DNA of 52,404 nucleotides from Pseudomonadota bacterium (lineage in GTDB: Bacteria > Pseudomonadota > Alphaproteobacteria > Rhodospirillales > Casp-alpha2), in assembly GCA_027624235.1 (NCBI GenBank), contig JAQBYB010000013.1, forward strand, positions 1 to 52,404, written 5' to 3'. Position numbers and translations under genes: made by a program. Below are positions 42,744 to 50,766 of the stretch, piece after piece (positions within the stretch are counted from its first letter, which is position 1; every line of letters begins with the position of its first letter). Under the pieces are notes generated by a model, which worked only from the letters and a program-made list of their open reading frames with translations, did not search any database and was not told where the DNA came from.

Positions 42744-44013
42744 TCGCCGGGATTACCTCGAGTCCACCCATGTAGGGGCGCAGCGCGTCGGGCACGACGA
42801 CAGAGCCATCGGCCTGCTGATAATTTTCCAGCACCGCGACCAGCGTACGGCCCACCGCCAGCCCGGAACCGTTGAGCGTGTGGACGAATTGGGTGCCTTT
42901 TTCGCCTTTCGCCTTGAACCGGGCCTTCATCCGCCGAGCCTGGAAATCGCCGCAGTTGGAGCAGCTGGAAATCTCGCGGTAGCGGTCCTGGCCGGGTAGC
43001 CAGACTTCGATGTCGTAAGTCTTTTGCGCGCCGAAGCCCATGTCGCCGGTGCACAGAACGACGGTGCGGAATGGAAGCTTTAAGCGCTTCAACACCTCTT
43101 CGGCACAGCCGGTCATGCGCTCAAGCTCGTCGGCGGAGGTCTCGGGCGCGCACACGGTGACCATTTCGACCTTGGTGAACTGGTGCTGGCGGATCATGCC
43201 GCGGGTATCCTTGCCCGAAGCACCGGCTTCGGAACGAAAGCACCAGGTCATCGCCGTATAGCGCCGGGGCAGATACTCGGCCTCGATGATGGCGCCGGCG
43301 ACGATATTGGTCAGCGGCACTTCGGCGGTCGGGATCAGCCACAGGCCATCTTCGGTCTTGAATAAATCTTCGCCAAATTTCGGCAATTGCCCGGTGCCGA
43401 ACATGGCGGCGTCATTGACCAGCGCCGGCGGATTGACCTCGGTGAGGGCGTGTTCGGAGGTGTGCAGATCAAGCATGAAATTGGCCAGCGCACGTTCCAT
43501 GCGGGCCAGCGCGCCGGACAGCAACACGAACCGCGCGCCGGACATCTTGGCCGCGGTGTCGAAATCCATCAGGCCCAGGGCCTCGCCGATGTCGAAGTGT
43601 TCCTTAGGCGGGAAGTCAAAATTCGGTTTGTCGCCCCAGCTGCGGATTTCCACGTTCGACGCTTCATCGGGTCCGTCGGGAACATCGTCGGCGGGCAGGT
43701 TGGGAAGTTCGGACAACGCCTTGTTGAGCACCACCGACGCCGCCTCGGCGGCTTTCTCGGCTTCGGCTTCGGCGGCCTTGGTCTTGGAGACCTCGTCCAT
43801 GATCGCTTGCGCGTCTTCGCCTTTGGCCTTGGCGGCGCCGATATCCTTGGACAACCGGTTGCGTTCGGCCTGAATGTCCTGGGCCTTTGTTTGCGCATCG
43901 CGGCGAGTGGTGTCGAGCGCAATCAGCCCCGCCGCTTGAGGCGCTAGCCCCCGGCGCGTCATGGCGCGGTCGAAAGCGTCCTGATTTTCACGAATCCATT
44001 TGATATCGAACAT
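42733..44013 (-). CDS. serS: seryl-tRNA synthetase
   Basis: A 426-residue class II synthetase that charges tRNA-Ser. The N-terminal antiparallel coiled coil (about 30-110, Ala/Glu/Lys-rich) binds the long variable arm. The catalytic core has motif 2 ([21 protein letters not shown]) and motif 3 ([20 protein letters not shown]). The length is standard. It lies 11 bases after tatC and overlaps surE by 11 bases, in the conserved tatABC-serS-surE-pcm cluster. Confidence 0.98.
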   Translation of the reverse strand: MFDIKWIRENQDAFDRAMTRRGLAPQAAGLIALDTTRRDAQTKAQDIQAERNRLSKDIGAAKAKGEDAQAIMDEVSKTKAAEAEAEKAAEAASVVLNKALSELPNLPADDVPDGPDEASNVEIRSWGDKPNFDFPPKEHFDIGEALGLMDFDTAAKMSGARFVLLSGALARMERALANFMLDLHTSEHALTEVNPPALVNDAAMFGTGQLPKFGEDLFKTEDGLWLIPTAEVPLTNIVAGAIIEAEYLPRRYTAMTWCFRSEAGASGKDTRGMIRQHQFTKVEMVTVCAPETSADELERMTGCAEEVLKRLKLPFRTVVLCTGDMGFGAQKTYDIEVWLPGQDRYREISSCSNCGDFQARRMKARFKAKGEKGTQFVHTLNGSGLAVGRTLVAVLENYQQADGSVVVPDALRPYMGGLEVIPANGA

Positions 44014-44024
44014 CGCCTCAGTCC

Positions 44025-44870
44025 TTACGTCGAGTCCGGATCATCTGCCTCGTCGGTCTCGTCGTCGGTCTCGTCGTCGTCTTCCTTGTCTGCGTCAACA
44101 TCGCCGCGTTTTTTCTCAACCATTCTCACCGTGATGATCGAAATTTCATAGAGCAATATCGTCGGCAGCGCTAGACCGATCTGGCTGATGATGTCGGGCG
44201 GCGTCAGGACGGCGGCGGCGACAAAAGCCAGCACGATGGCGTACTTGCGTTTTTCCTTCATCCCCTTTGAGGTGACTATGCCGACCCGGCCCAGCAGGGT
44301 CATCACCACCGGCAGCTCGAAACACAGCCCGAAGGCGAAAATCAGCTGCATCACCAACGACAGGTATTGATCGACCTTGGCTTCCAGTTGGATCGGCAGC
44401 GCATCCGCCCCGCCCAAGGATTCGAAACTGAGGAAAAATTTCCAGGCCATTGGAAAGATGAAGTAATAGACCAGCGCGCCACCCATGAAGAACAGGATCG
44501 GCGTTGCGATCAGGAACGGCGCGAAGGCCCGTTTCTCATTCTTGTAAAGGCCTGGTGCGATAAACATCCAGATTTGAATGGCGACAAACGGGAACGACAG
44601 GAAAAGGGCGGCGAAAAAGGCAACCTTGATGTAAGTGAAGAACGCTTCGTGCAGGGCGGTAAAGATCAGACGCCGATTACCGCCCATTTTATGCAGAACA
44701 TCTGCCAAGGGCGCGACCAGAAAGTCGTAGAGTTGCGGCGAAAAATAATAACTGATGAAAAACAACACCAAGATCGCGATCGCCGAATGCATCAAGCGGG
44801 TGCGTAGCTCAATCAGGTGATCGAACAGCGGCATCGCTCTTTCATCGGTACCGGCGTCTGTTTTGCTCAC
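44025..44870 (-). CDS. tatC: Sec-independent translocase subunit TatC
   Basis: A 281-residue six-helix membrane protein that recognises twin-arginine signal peptides. Conserved N-terminus [16 protein letters not shown], then [31 protein letters not shown]-type second helix and [14 protein letters not shown]. Start GTG at 44870, six bases after the tatB stop. An acidic DD/DE-rich tail of about 30 residues ends the protein. TatABC exports folded cofactor-bearing proteins. Confidence 0.97.
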   Translation of the reverse strand: MSKTDAGTDERAMPLFDHLIELRTRLMHSAIAILVLFFISYYFSPQLYDFLVAPLADVLHKMGGNRRLIFTALHEAFFTYIKVAFFAALFLSFPFVAIQIWMFIAPGLYKNEKRAFAPFLIATPILFFMGGALVYYFIFPMAWKFFLSFESLGGADALPIQLEAKVDQYLSLVMQLIFAFGLCFELPVVMTLLGRVGIVTSKGMKEKRKYAIVLAFVAAAVLTPPDIISQIGLALPTILLYEISIITVRMVEKKRGDVDADKEDDDETDDETDEADDPDST

Positions 44871-44876
44871 GGCGCG

Positions 44877-45350
44877 TTACCCTTTTGCCTTGGTTTTGGC
44901 GGCGGCTTTTGTTTTCCCGGATTTTGTCGGTTTTGCTTTCGCTTTTTTCGCCGGGGCCTTAGTCGCTTTGCCCTTGGACACCTTGGACGTCTCGGCCTTT
45001 TTAGGCGCGGCCTTATCAGGACTGGTGATGGATTTGAAATCCTCTTCGGCGGCGATCATCTCGTTGCGTAAATCGCCGTCCAGGTCCAATTCCTCCATAT
45101 CCAAATCGGCGGCGTCCTGGATGTGCTTGGCGATGTCCATTCCGTCACCGCTGATTGTCTCCTTCAAATCATCCAGTTCGGCCTCGCGGATAACATCGTC
45201 CATGCCGTCCTGAAGGTCACGCGCCATGGAGCGCGCCTTGCGGATCCCTTTGCTGATGGCCCGAATGGCGAGCGGCAGGTCCTTAGGGCCGATGACGATG
45301 ATGGCGATTACGGCAATGATAAACAGTTCTTGCCAGCCGATGTCGAACAT
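44877..45350 (-). CDS. tatB: Sec-independent translocase subunit TatB
   Basis: A 157-residue protein: MFDIGWQELFIIAVIAIIVIGPKDLP is the characteristic N-terminal helix and hinge, followed by an amphipathic helix (LAIRAISKGIRKARSMARDLQDGMDD) and a Lys/Ala-rich tail. The Glu in the first helix (WQELF) marks TatB rather than TatA. It sits between tatA and tatC. Confidence 0.95.
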   Translation of the reverse strand: MFDIGWQELFIIAVIAIIVIGPKDLPLAIRAISKGIRKARSMARDLQDGMDDVIREAELDDLKETISGDGMDIAKHIQDAADLDMEELDLDGDLRNEMIAAEEDFKSITSPDKAAPKKAETSKVSKGKATKAPAKKAKAKPTKSGKTKAAAKTKAKG

Positions 45351-45434
45351 GGCGGATCAAAGCTCCCGGGGGATGGATTGGTTGGCGCGGCGAAAAGGGT
45401 ATGACAAAAGTTAGAGAGCCCCCCTCAAAAACGG

Positions 45435-45680
45435 TCAGTTTTTTGCCGCTTTTTCTTTCTTTTCTTCCGGTGCGGCGGTTTCCGCCTTCTCAGACTTCAG
45501 GGTTTTGACATCAACTTCCGCCGCCGAGTCACCCCCGTCTTCCTCCTTCATGCCTTTTTTGAAGGATTTCAAGCCTTTGCCGAAATCTCCCATAAGACTG
45601 GAAATTTTACCGCCACCGCCGAACAACACCAAAACGACGGCCAGAACGATCAACCAGTGCCAAATGCTAAACGTACCCAT
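45435..45680 (-). CDS. tatA: Sec-independent translocase subunit TatA
   Basis: An 81-residue protein: N-terminal helix [47 protein letters not shown] in the standard helix-hinge-amphipathic helix pattern, then a charged tail. It is the first gene of the tat-serS-surE-pcm cluster and forms the oligomeric pore component with TatB and TatC. Confidence 0.95.
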   Translation of the reverse strand: MGTFSIWHWLIVLAVVLVLFGGGGKISSLMGDFGKGLKSFKKGMKEEDGGDSAAEVDVKTLKSEKAETAAPEEKKEKAAKN

Positions 45681-45792
45681 AAATGCTCACTCACCCAGTT
45701 TAAATAAGGATTTGGTGGCGGATAATGGCAGAAAGCCCAGGATGGGGCAATGCGCGCAATACAATGGCCCGAATAGCTGGAAAACCGGGGGG

Positions 45793-46224
45793 CTACATCC
45801 GGTGGGCCTTGAAAACGATCCCGTTGGCCAGTTGAAGCTCGCGGACATAGCGGATGATGGCGGTGGCGTCTTCCGGGCCGACCTGGGGCTGTTTGGGCAT
45901 GTTGCCGAACTTCCAGTGATGGCCGCGGACGCCTGTACGCACGGCAACGATGAAGGATTCGTCGCCGTGATGACCCGGATTATAGATATCGTGAACTAGG
46001 GGCGGTCCCTTATCGCCGCCGGAACCGTTGGCGCCATGGCAGGCCGCGCAATTGGCATCGAACGCCAACTTCCCTTTTTGCGCCGCCGCCGACAGGGTCG
46101 GCACCTTCACCGAAACCAGGGAAGAATTTTCTGGCCCGCCGATGAACTTGGAGGCCAAGATGCCAACGCCAAGAATCATGAAACCGGCGACGACCAAGCC
46201 GGGAAGTTTTTCTTTGATGTTCAT
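45793..46224 (-). CDS. membrane-anchored c-type cytochrome
   Basis: A 143-residue monohaem cytochrome c. An uncleaved or signal-type N-terminal helix (LPGLVVAGFMILGVGILAS) is followed by the haem site CAACH (Cys59, Cys62, His63). A Met in KFGNMPKQPQVG is the likely sixth ligand, and the helix DATAIIRYVRELQ ends the fold. AAGGGG lies eight bases before the ATG. It faces the periplasm, where it would carry electrons. It is the last of three minus-strand genes, with a beta-propeller and another small cytochrome upstream. Confidence 0.88.
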   Translation of the reverse strand: MNIKEKLPGLVVAGFMILGVGILASKFIGGPENSSLVSVKVPTLSAAAQKGKLAFDANCAACHGANGSGGDKGPPLVHDIYNPGHHGDESFIVAVRTGVRGHHWKFGNMPKQPQVGPEDATAIIRYVRELQLANGIVFKAHRM

Positions 46225-46371
46225 TGTTATTCCCCTTCAAGGCCTTTGGCCACATTCACGAATAATGACCTCACATCATCACCAAGTTTCCCTACTTGTC
46301 CACTACGACCATCCGGTGGCCTTTCCCACGGACGGGAATTTCTCGAATCTGGCTCTCCAGACCGACCCGGC

Positions 46372-47352
46372 CTATCGCACCGTCGTCATCTGGTGGCCCT
46401 CGCCATTGATTTCGATCTCGCCCAGAAGCTTCGCCGATTTCTGATCGATGACCCAGATTTTCCCGGTCTTGCTGCTCGACACGTAAACCTTTCCCGTACC
46501 CTCGATGGTTTCCAGATGATAGGGCGACGGCGACAGCGCCAAAACACGGCGCGTGTCCGTTTTTGGATCCAGCGCGATGAACTTTTCATCCGTCTTGCTG
46601 GTGATGAACAGGGTTGTGCCGTCGTCCGAGATGTCGAGCCCATGAAGACGTTTGCCGATTGCGAAGGTTTTCGCGACCTCCCCGGCGGACACGTCCACGG
46701 CCGACACAACGCCGGCGGCGGGGTTGACCACGTAAATGGTCGTCCCGTCTTTCGAAAGAACGATATGCTCGGGGCCTGGTCCCGCCTTGAGGGCGCGTTT
46801 TACCGTCCACGTCGCGGTGTCGATTTCACTGATCGTGCCGTTGCCGCTGTTGCTGACGTAAACCGTCTTGCCGTCGGGCGTGACGGCGGCGTAGTTGGGC
46901 GACGGTCCGGTCGCCACCGTCTTGACGACCTGATTCTTCCGGAGGTCGGCGAGGCTGATGTTGCCGCGCGTCGGGTGCGTCGAAATGACGTACCGGCCGT
47001 CGGGGGTGATGGTCTGATGGTGGATCATCCCCTCCGCCGTTATCGTCAGCATGACGTGCCCGTGTTCCGGATGCACCAGATAGATGGTGCTGTGCGGCGC
47101 ACCTTTGGCGTCCTTGGCGAGCGGCTTCTCCTTCAGGCTGCCGGAAATGATATATTCGCCGTCCGGCGTGGAGACGATGGAATGGGGGTTGTCGATGCCG
47201 TCGTATTTGCCGACAACCTTGTCCGTGGCAGCGTCGATGACAATGATCTGATTGGCCGAGCCCGCGGCTACGTAGACCAAAGGCTTGGCCGATGCCGTCG
47301 TCGACATCATGGCGATCGCCATGCCGAATACCAAGAGCGGTTTTTTAATCAT
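46372..47352 (-). CDS. periplasmic YVTN-type beta-propeller protein
   Basis: A 326-residue protein with a signal peptide (IKKPLLVFGMAIAMMSTTASA) and about seven YVTN/NHL-like blades (VYVAAGSANQIIVIDAATDKVV, TVYVSNSGNGTISEID, TIYVVNPAAGVVSAVD, VYVSSSKTGKIWVID). ATG at 47352 is preferred because GAGGGA lies five bases upstream; 47358 is an alternative. A His-rich stretch (HPEHGHVML, MIHHQTI) could bind metal. Such propellers accompany cytochromes in nitrite, copper and quinohaemoprotein systems, but haem or copper ligands of nitrite reductase are not evident. It is flanked by two c-type cytochrome genes in the same orientation. Confidence 0.8.
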   Translation of the reverse strand: MIKKPLLVFGMAIAMMSTTASAKPLVYVAAGSANQIIVIDAATDKVVGKYDGIDNPHSIVSTPDGEYIISGSLKEKPLAKDAKGAPHSTIYLVHPEHGHVMLTITAEGMIHHQTITPDGRYVISTHPTRGNISLADLRKNQVVKTVATGPSPNYAAVTPDGKTVYVSNSGNGTISEIDTATWTVKRALKAGPGPEHIVLSKDGTTIYVVNPAAGVVSAVDVSAGEVAKTFAIGKRLHGLDISDDGTTLFITSKTDEKFIALDPKTDTRRVLALSPSPYHLETIEGTGKVYVSSSKTGKIWVIDQKSAKLLGEIEINGEGHQMTTVR

Positions 47353-47401
47353 TGTCATCCCTCACTTTGTTGCGCCGGCAAGGACGCCGGCTCGTTGAAA
47401 T

Positions 47402-47752
47402 TCAATTGCCGAATTCACGACGGATGTAGTCCAGGACCAGGCGCGCCTCGGCCTCGGTCAGGGTCTCGTCCCCGCCCTTGGCGGGCATGGGGGTCGGTGA
47501 TGATCCGCTGTCGATGCCGTTGACGATGCTCTTGAGCAGGACCTTGTCGGATTTGGAAAGAGCCCCCTTTTGATCCGTCAGGTCCGGTATCCCCGGCATG
47601 GCGCCGGCGCCGTCGATGCCGTGGCACGCGATGCAACTGCGTGCAAAAACGGCGGCGCCCACCGGGCGCTCGCCGTGACTTCCGGCCAGGGCCTGGGATA
47701 CACCGCCACCAAGTGCGGCAATGAGATAGGCGATTTGCAACACATTCTTCAC
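47402..47752 (-). CDS. small periplasmic c-type cytochrome
   Basis: A 116-residue secreted cytochrome c: signal peptide ending near LAGS, haem site CIACH (Cys40, Cys43, His44) and probable Met ligand in SPTPMPAKGGDETL, the usual small class I pattern. It starts with GTG at 47752; AAGGAA lies seven bases upstream. It is 43 bases upstream of the YVTN propeller gene, and the two with the distal cytochrome probably form one electron-transfer set. Confidence 0.87.
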   Translation of the reverse strand: MKNVLQIAYLIAALGGGVSQALAGSHGERPVGAAVFARSCIACHGIDGAGAMPGIPDLTDQKGALSKSDKVLLKSIVNGIDSGSSPTPMPAKGGDETLTEAEARLVLDYIRREFGN

Positions 47753-47812
47753 TTCACGGTTCCTTCAAAAACCTCGGTATGCTTTGACCGCCGCGCCATA
47801 TCAGACCCTCAT

Positions 47813-47878
47813 TTAAATCCGGACAGATCGCAATCGCAGCGCGTTGCCGATCACCGAAACGGACGACAGGGTGTAATG
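47813..47878 (-). pseudogene. C-terminal remnant of a copper-type P1B ATPase
   Basis: Reading from 47869 down to the TAA at 47813-47815 gives LSSVSVIGNALRLR followed by SVRI and stop. This is the end of the last helix of CopA-type copper ATPases. Upstream the frame meets a TGA within five codons and nothing of the ATPase remains. It indicates that a copA-like gene was once part of this island. Confidence 0.65.
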
Positions 47879-48248
47879 CCTTCAGGGCGTCGGGGATGGG
47901 CCGGTCTTGCATCGAATCCCGGACTCCGCCCGAAAGCTGAAACAACCAATTCAAGTCGGTCGGATACGGTCCGTTCAAGGGGTGCTCCGAATCGCGTTCA
48001 AACGAATTCCGCCGCGCTTCCATTCCCCGGGAATCGGATTTCCTCAAGGTTTCACCCGCGCCGGAACTGGTGCCGCTAAGAGCCGCGCTTACGGGTTCGG
48101 TCTGTTTCGTCTGCCTTGGCGTCGGCCTGGCTTCGACCTGCCCGGCATCCTGCCCCTGTAGGGGACTGACCAGAACCGCCCATAGTTCGTAATTAAGGGG
48201 TGCAATGTTCAACATTACGGTCAAATCCCCGGACCCTTAGGCGCGCGT
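47879..48248. other. unassigned intergenic region
   Basis: A stretch of about 370 bases between the CopA remnant and the SHOCT gene. A minus-strand open frame covers most of it (to 48224), but its composition is not protein-like and it runs into the CopA remnant out of frame. It may be deletion-joined debris of the copper island. No RNA gene or repeat was recognised. Confidence 0.35.
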
Positions 48249-48584
48249 TCAGTTAGCCAGCAACCGCTTCCGGTTCTCGAACTCGTCCTTTTCGATATCC
48301 CCGCGGGCGAAGCGCTCCTGAAGAATCTCGAGAGCCGGGTTTTTGGATGCGGCTGGCGTTCCCTCACTCGAATCACCGCCGATCCTGCGCACCACAAGCA
48401 CCACGAGGAGAATGACCAGCCCCCAAAAGACGACCATCATCAAGGAGCCGAACATCATGTGCCCCCAACCCCAACCATAATGGGACATACCAAAGCTATC
48501 GGCGTAGGCCCGTTGGGCAAGAACCGGGACCGAGGCCAGGGCAACCACCGACGCGGTAAGAATTCGTGAGAAACGCTTGTTCAT
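48249..48584 (-). CDS. SHOCT-domain membrane protein
   Basis: A 111-residue protein. Signal-like N-terminus (ILTASVVALASVPVLAQRAYA), a His/Met/Trp-rich segment (FGMSHYGWGWGHMMF) just before a membrane helix (LMMVVFWGLVILLVVLVV), and a C-terminal SHOCT motif (ALEILQERFARGDIEKDEFENRKRLL). AAAGGA lies eight bases before the ATG. SHOCT proteins of this shape recur in copper and heavy-metal islands next to P-type ATPases. The His/Met motif at the membrane face would suit metal binding, but the function is not established. Confidence 0.82.
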   Translation of the reverse strand: MNKRFSRILTASVVALASVPVLAQRAYADSFGMSHYGWGWGHMMFGSLMMVVFWGLVILLVVLVVRRIGGDSSEGTPAASKNPALEILQERFARGDIEKDEFENRKRLLAN

Positions 48585-48639
48585 TGTCTTATCCTTTCAA
48601 ATCAATTGGTTGGTGATCGGCTAACGAAACCGGGCCAGT

Positions 48640-49050
48640 TCAGCCATGGTTTCCTCCTTGATCCGGGGTGTGTTCGTGGCGATGGACATTGTGCGACTCT
48701 CCCAGACCGACGTAATTCTCTGGCAGGGCCTCGAAGGCTTCGCGGCATTCGCGGGAGCAGAAGTAATAGACCTGTCCGGCATAGACACTGGATTTGGCTT
48801 TCGCCGGCGAAACGACTTCACCGCAGACAGGGTCGCTGTCCTTCTCCGGCGCTTCCCATCTGAGTTGTTGATGAGGCGGGGTGTCCAGGGCACGCTTGGC
48901 TTCGCCCGTTCCACAACAGTCCCCTTGGCCACCGGCGCCGGATTCTGTTTTGTGTTTGGCGCCATGACCCGACATGTGCGACCCGCAACCGAACCGCATC
49001 ATGAGGAAAAACAATCCTCCCCATACCAACACTGACAAAACGGATTCCAT
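48640..49050 (-). CDS. YHS-domain metal-binding membrane protein
   Basis: A 136-residue protein from ATG 49050 (AAGGAAG eight bases upstream; the TTG at 49065 lies in the ribosome site). N-terminal membrane helix ESVLSVLVWGGLFFLMMRFGCG, then a Cys/His-rich linker (GSHMSGHGAKH, GDCCGTG), then a YHS/TRASH-type domain (DPVCGEVV, YYFCSRECREAF) with the usual Cys set, and a His-rich end (ESHNVHRHEHTPD). YHS domains bind or relay transition metals, often copper or mercury, and precede P-type ATPase domains in some CopA proteins. Here it is a stand-alone membrane protein in the island. Confidence 0.82.
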   Translation of the reverse strand: MESVLSVLVWGGLFFLMMRFGCGSHMSGHGAKHKTESGAGGQGDCCGTGEAKRALDTPPHQQLRWEAPEKDSDPVCGEVVSPAKAKSSVYAGQVYYFCSRECREAFEALPENYVGLGESHNVHRHEHTPDQGGNHG

Positions 49051-49085
49051 TTGTTCTTCCTTCAATCGTCCTTATTCGAGGGCTC

Positions 49086-49280
49086 TTACCTTCGCTGGCT
49101 GGTTTCGTCCCCAGCATCCACCCCGTCGTCGCGTTGGTAATCGCGGATCAGCATAACAAGCGCGATGACAACCAACGCCAGAAAAATCAGGGATAACCCG
49201 CCGTGGAAAAGCATCCCCGAGTACCACGGGCCGATATCGATATCGGTCATTCCGTAACCCAATCCTTCGTTGTTCAACAT
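49086..49280 (-). CDS. small single-span membrane protein of the metal island
   Basis: A 64-residue protein starting at 49280, with AAGGAG seven bases upstream. A short polar N-terminus (MLNNEGLGYGMTDIDIGPWYSGMLFHGG) precedes one membrane helix (LSLIFLALVVIALVMLI) and a charged tail. I do not recognise a family. It lies 35 bases upstream of the YHS gene in the same orientation and is probably co-transcribed from the Met-rich gene promoter. Confidence 0.65.
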   Translation of the reverse strand: MLNNEGLGYGMTDIDIGPWYSGMLFHGGLSLIFLALVVIALVMLIRDYQRDDGVDAGDETSQRR

Positions 49281-49378
49281 GAGCCAATCTCCTTTTGAGG
49301 GAGGCGGCGACCGGCCCCGGGAAAGGAAGCCGGTCGCCTTGGGTGGGATCACCGGGGGGCGGTGATCCCGGGAGGGAG

Positions 49379-49858
49379 TTACCGGATCGGGGTGTGCCGT
49401 CCGGTGGTGCGGTCGAATTGCATCTTCTGCACCAGGGAATTGTCCTTGGTGACGATCTCGGCGGTGATGGTCTTGTCGTCCGTGACCTTAACCTCACCGA
49501 CTTTCAGACGGTCGTTGCCCATATGGCTGAGGCGTTGTTCCAGAAACTTGGTCACGCTATCGACCGTCACGTCCTGGCCGAGGGAGGCTTTCTGGGCGAA
49601 AGGGCAATCCCCATTGGCAGCGAAACCTTGCCCCATCATGCCGGCGCCCATGCCTTGGCCGCCCATCATGCCGGCGCCCATGCCCTGGCCGCCCATCATG
49701 CCGCCACCCATGTGACCCATCATGCCGTATCCACCCGTATATCCGCCGGTGGTTCCCTGTCCTTCGGGACCATGGGCCATGGCCGGAGCCGCGACATACG
49801 CCGCGCCAAGCGCCAACGCGGCAACAAGGGCCGTTGTTTTGAGAGCTTTGTACTTCAT
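49379..49858 (-). CDS. periplasmic Met/Gly-rich probable copper-binding protein
   Basis: A 159-residue secreted protein (signal MKYKALKTTALVAALALGAAYVAAPAMA). The mature N-terminus is a Met-rich tract of about 45 residues with repeated GMGAGMMGGQ motifs (encoded by a 30-bp tandem repeat) and His residues, a likely Cu(I) site. A C-terminal domain with one Cys (GDCPFAQ), KFLEQRLSHMGN and VKVTDDKTITAEIVTKDN resembles small periplasmic metal-handling proteins. AAGGAG precedes ATG by seven bases. It is divergent from the two-component system across a 173-bp region with GTTAC motifs and is probably its target. The metal is inferred, not shown. Confidence 0.75.
   Translation of the reverse strand: MKYKALKTTALVAALALGAAYVAAPAMAHGPEGQGTTGGYTGGYGMMGHMGGGMMGGQGMGAGMMGGQGMGAGMMGQGFAANGDCPFAQKASLGQDVTVDSVTKFLEQRLSHMGNDRLKVGEVKVTDDKTITAEIVTKDNSLVQKMQFDRTTGRHTPIR
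49632..49721. repeat. 30-bp coding tandem repeat (Met-rich tract)
   Basis: Three units with CCCATCATGCCGGCGCCCAT at a 30-bp period start at 49632, 49662 and 49692, the last diverging. Each encodes ten residues of the GMGAGMMGGQ type. Confidence 0.85.
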
Positions 49859-50031
49859 GGTATTCTCCTTTTCGGTTTATCGTTTTAACTGGAGCCATTT
49901 GAACACCGCTCTGTAACAGGATGATTTCCGCGCACCGTGGGTTTTGTAACAGACTGTTTCACGCCCCCGGTTTGTTACAATCCGTTACCAAATTTCCGCC
50001 GCACGGGCGCAAACAAAGTTATAATTTCACC
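49859..50031. promoter_or_regulatory. divergent control region with GTTAC motifs and leaderless promoter
   Basis: GTTAC repeats at 49974-49978 and 49984-49988 (10-bp phase) point towards the response regulator gene. TATAAT at 50020-50025 is six bases before its ATG, so transcription probably starts at or next to A50032 and the mRNA is leaderless; no -35 box is visible. GTTAC also occurs on the opposite strand at 49946-49950 and 49913-49917 (33 bp apart), facing the Met-rich gene. The layout suits an OmpR-type activator binding both sides. Confidence 0.55.
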
Positions 50032-50766
50032 ATGAACGCGACACCGCACATTCTGGTTGTTGATGACGACAGGGAAATCCGTGACCTACTGGGGAAATTT
50101 CTCGACCGGCACGGCCACCGTGTCACCACGGCAGCCGACGGCGTGGAAATGCGCAAGGCCCTGGAAGACTGGAACATCGACTTGATCGTTCTCGACCTGA
50201 TGCTGCCGGGCGAGGACGGTTTGTCTTTGTGCCGCACCCTGCGCGCCGAATCCGACATTCCCGTTATCATGCTGACGGCCATGGGCGAAGAGGTCGACCG
50301 CATCGTCGGCCTGGAAATGGGTGCGGATGACTATATCGCCAAGCCGTTTAGTCCGCGAGAGTTGCTGGCCCGCATCAAATCCGTGCTGCGCCGCGCCAGG
50401 ACCCTGCCCGACCGCCGCAACGCCACCGAGAATGCAGTCGTCCGCTTCGAAGGCTGGAGTCTCGACCTCGACAAACGGGAACTGCAATCGCCGGACGGCG
50501 TCCTGGTGCCGTTGAGCGGCGGGGAATTCGACTTGCTGACGGCCTTCGTCACCCATCCCGGTCGGGTGCTCAGCCGCGATCAATTGTTGGACCTGGCGCG
50601 TGGCCGCGAAGCCCAGCCTTTCGACCGCAGCATCGACATCCAGGTCAGCCGCCTGCGCCACAAAATCGAAGACGACCCAAAGATACCGGTGCTGATCAAG
50701 ACGGTCCGCAGCGGCGGCTATATGTTCACCCCGACCGTCGAAACCCAAGGCCAGACCAAATCATGA
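50032..50766 (+). CDS. OmpR-family response regulator
   Basis: A 244-residue two-domain regulator. Receiver domain: acidic pair DDD near residue 11, phosphoacceptor Asp in LIVLDLMLPGEDG, Thr in IMLTAMG, Lys in IAKPFSPREL. Winged-helix output domain with LSGGEFDLLTAFVTHPGRVLSRDQLL and SIDIQVSRLRHKIEDDP. ATG at 50032 has no Shine-Dalgarno, and a TATAAT box six bases upstream suggests leaderless translation. The stop overlaps the kinase start (ATGA). It is divergent from the Met-rich secreted protein, which it probably controls. The metal signal is inferred from context. Confidence 0.93.
   Translation: MNATPHILVVDDDREIRDLLGKFLDRHGHRVTTAADGVEMRKALEDWNIDLIVLDLMLPGEDGLSLCRTLRAESDIPVIMLTAMGEEVDRIVGLEMGADDYIAKPFSPRELLARIKSVLRRARTLPDRRNATENAVVRFEGWSLDLDKRELQSPDGVLVPLSGGEFDLLTAFVTHPGRVLSRDQLLDLARGREAQPFDRSIDIQVSRLRHKIEDDPKIPVLIKTVRSGGYMFTPTVETQGQTKS

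Noticed and set aside
47754-48224. 156-codon minus-strand frame in the copper island
   Set aside because: It is composed of unlike segments, overlaps the CopA remnant in another frame and shows no conserved motif.
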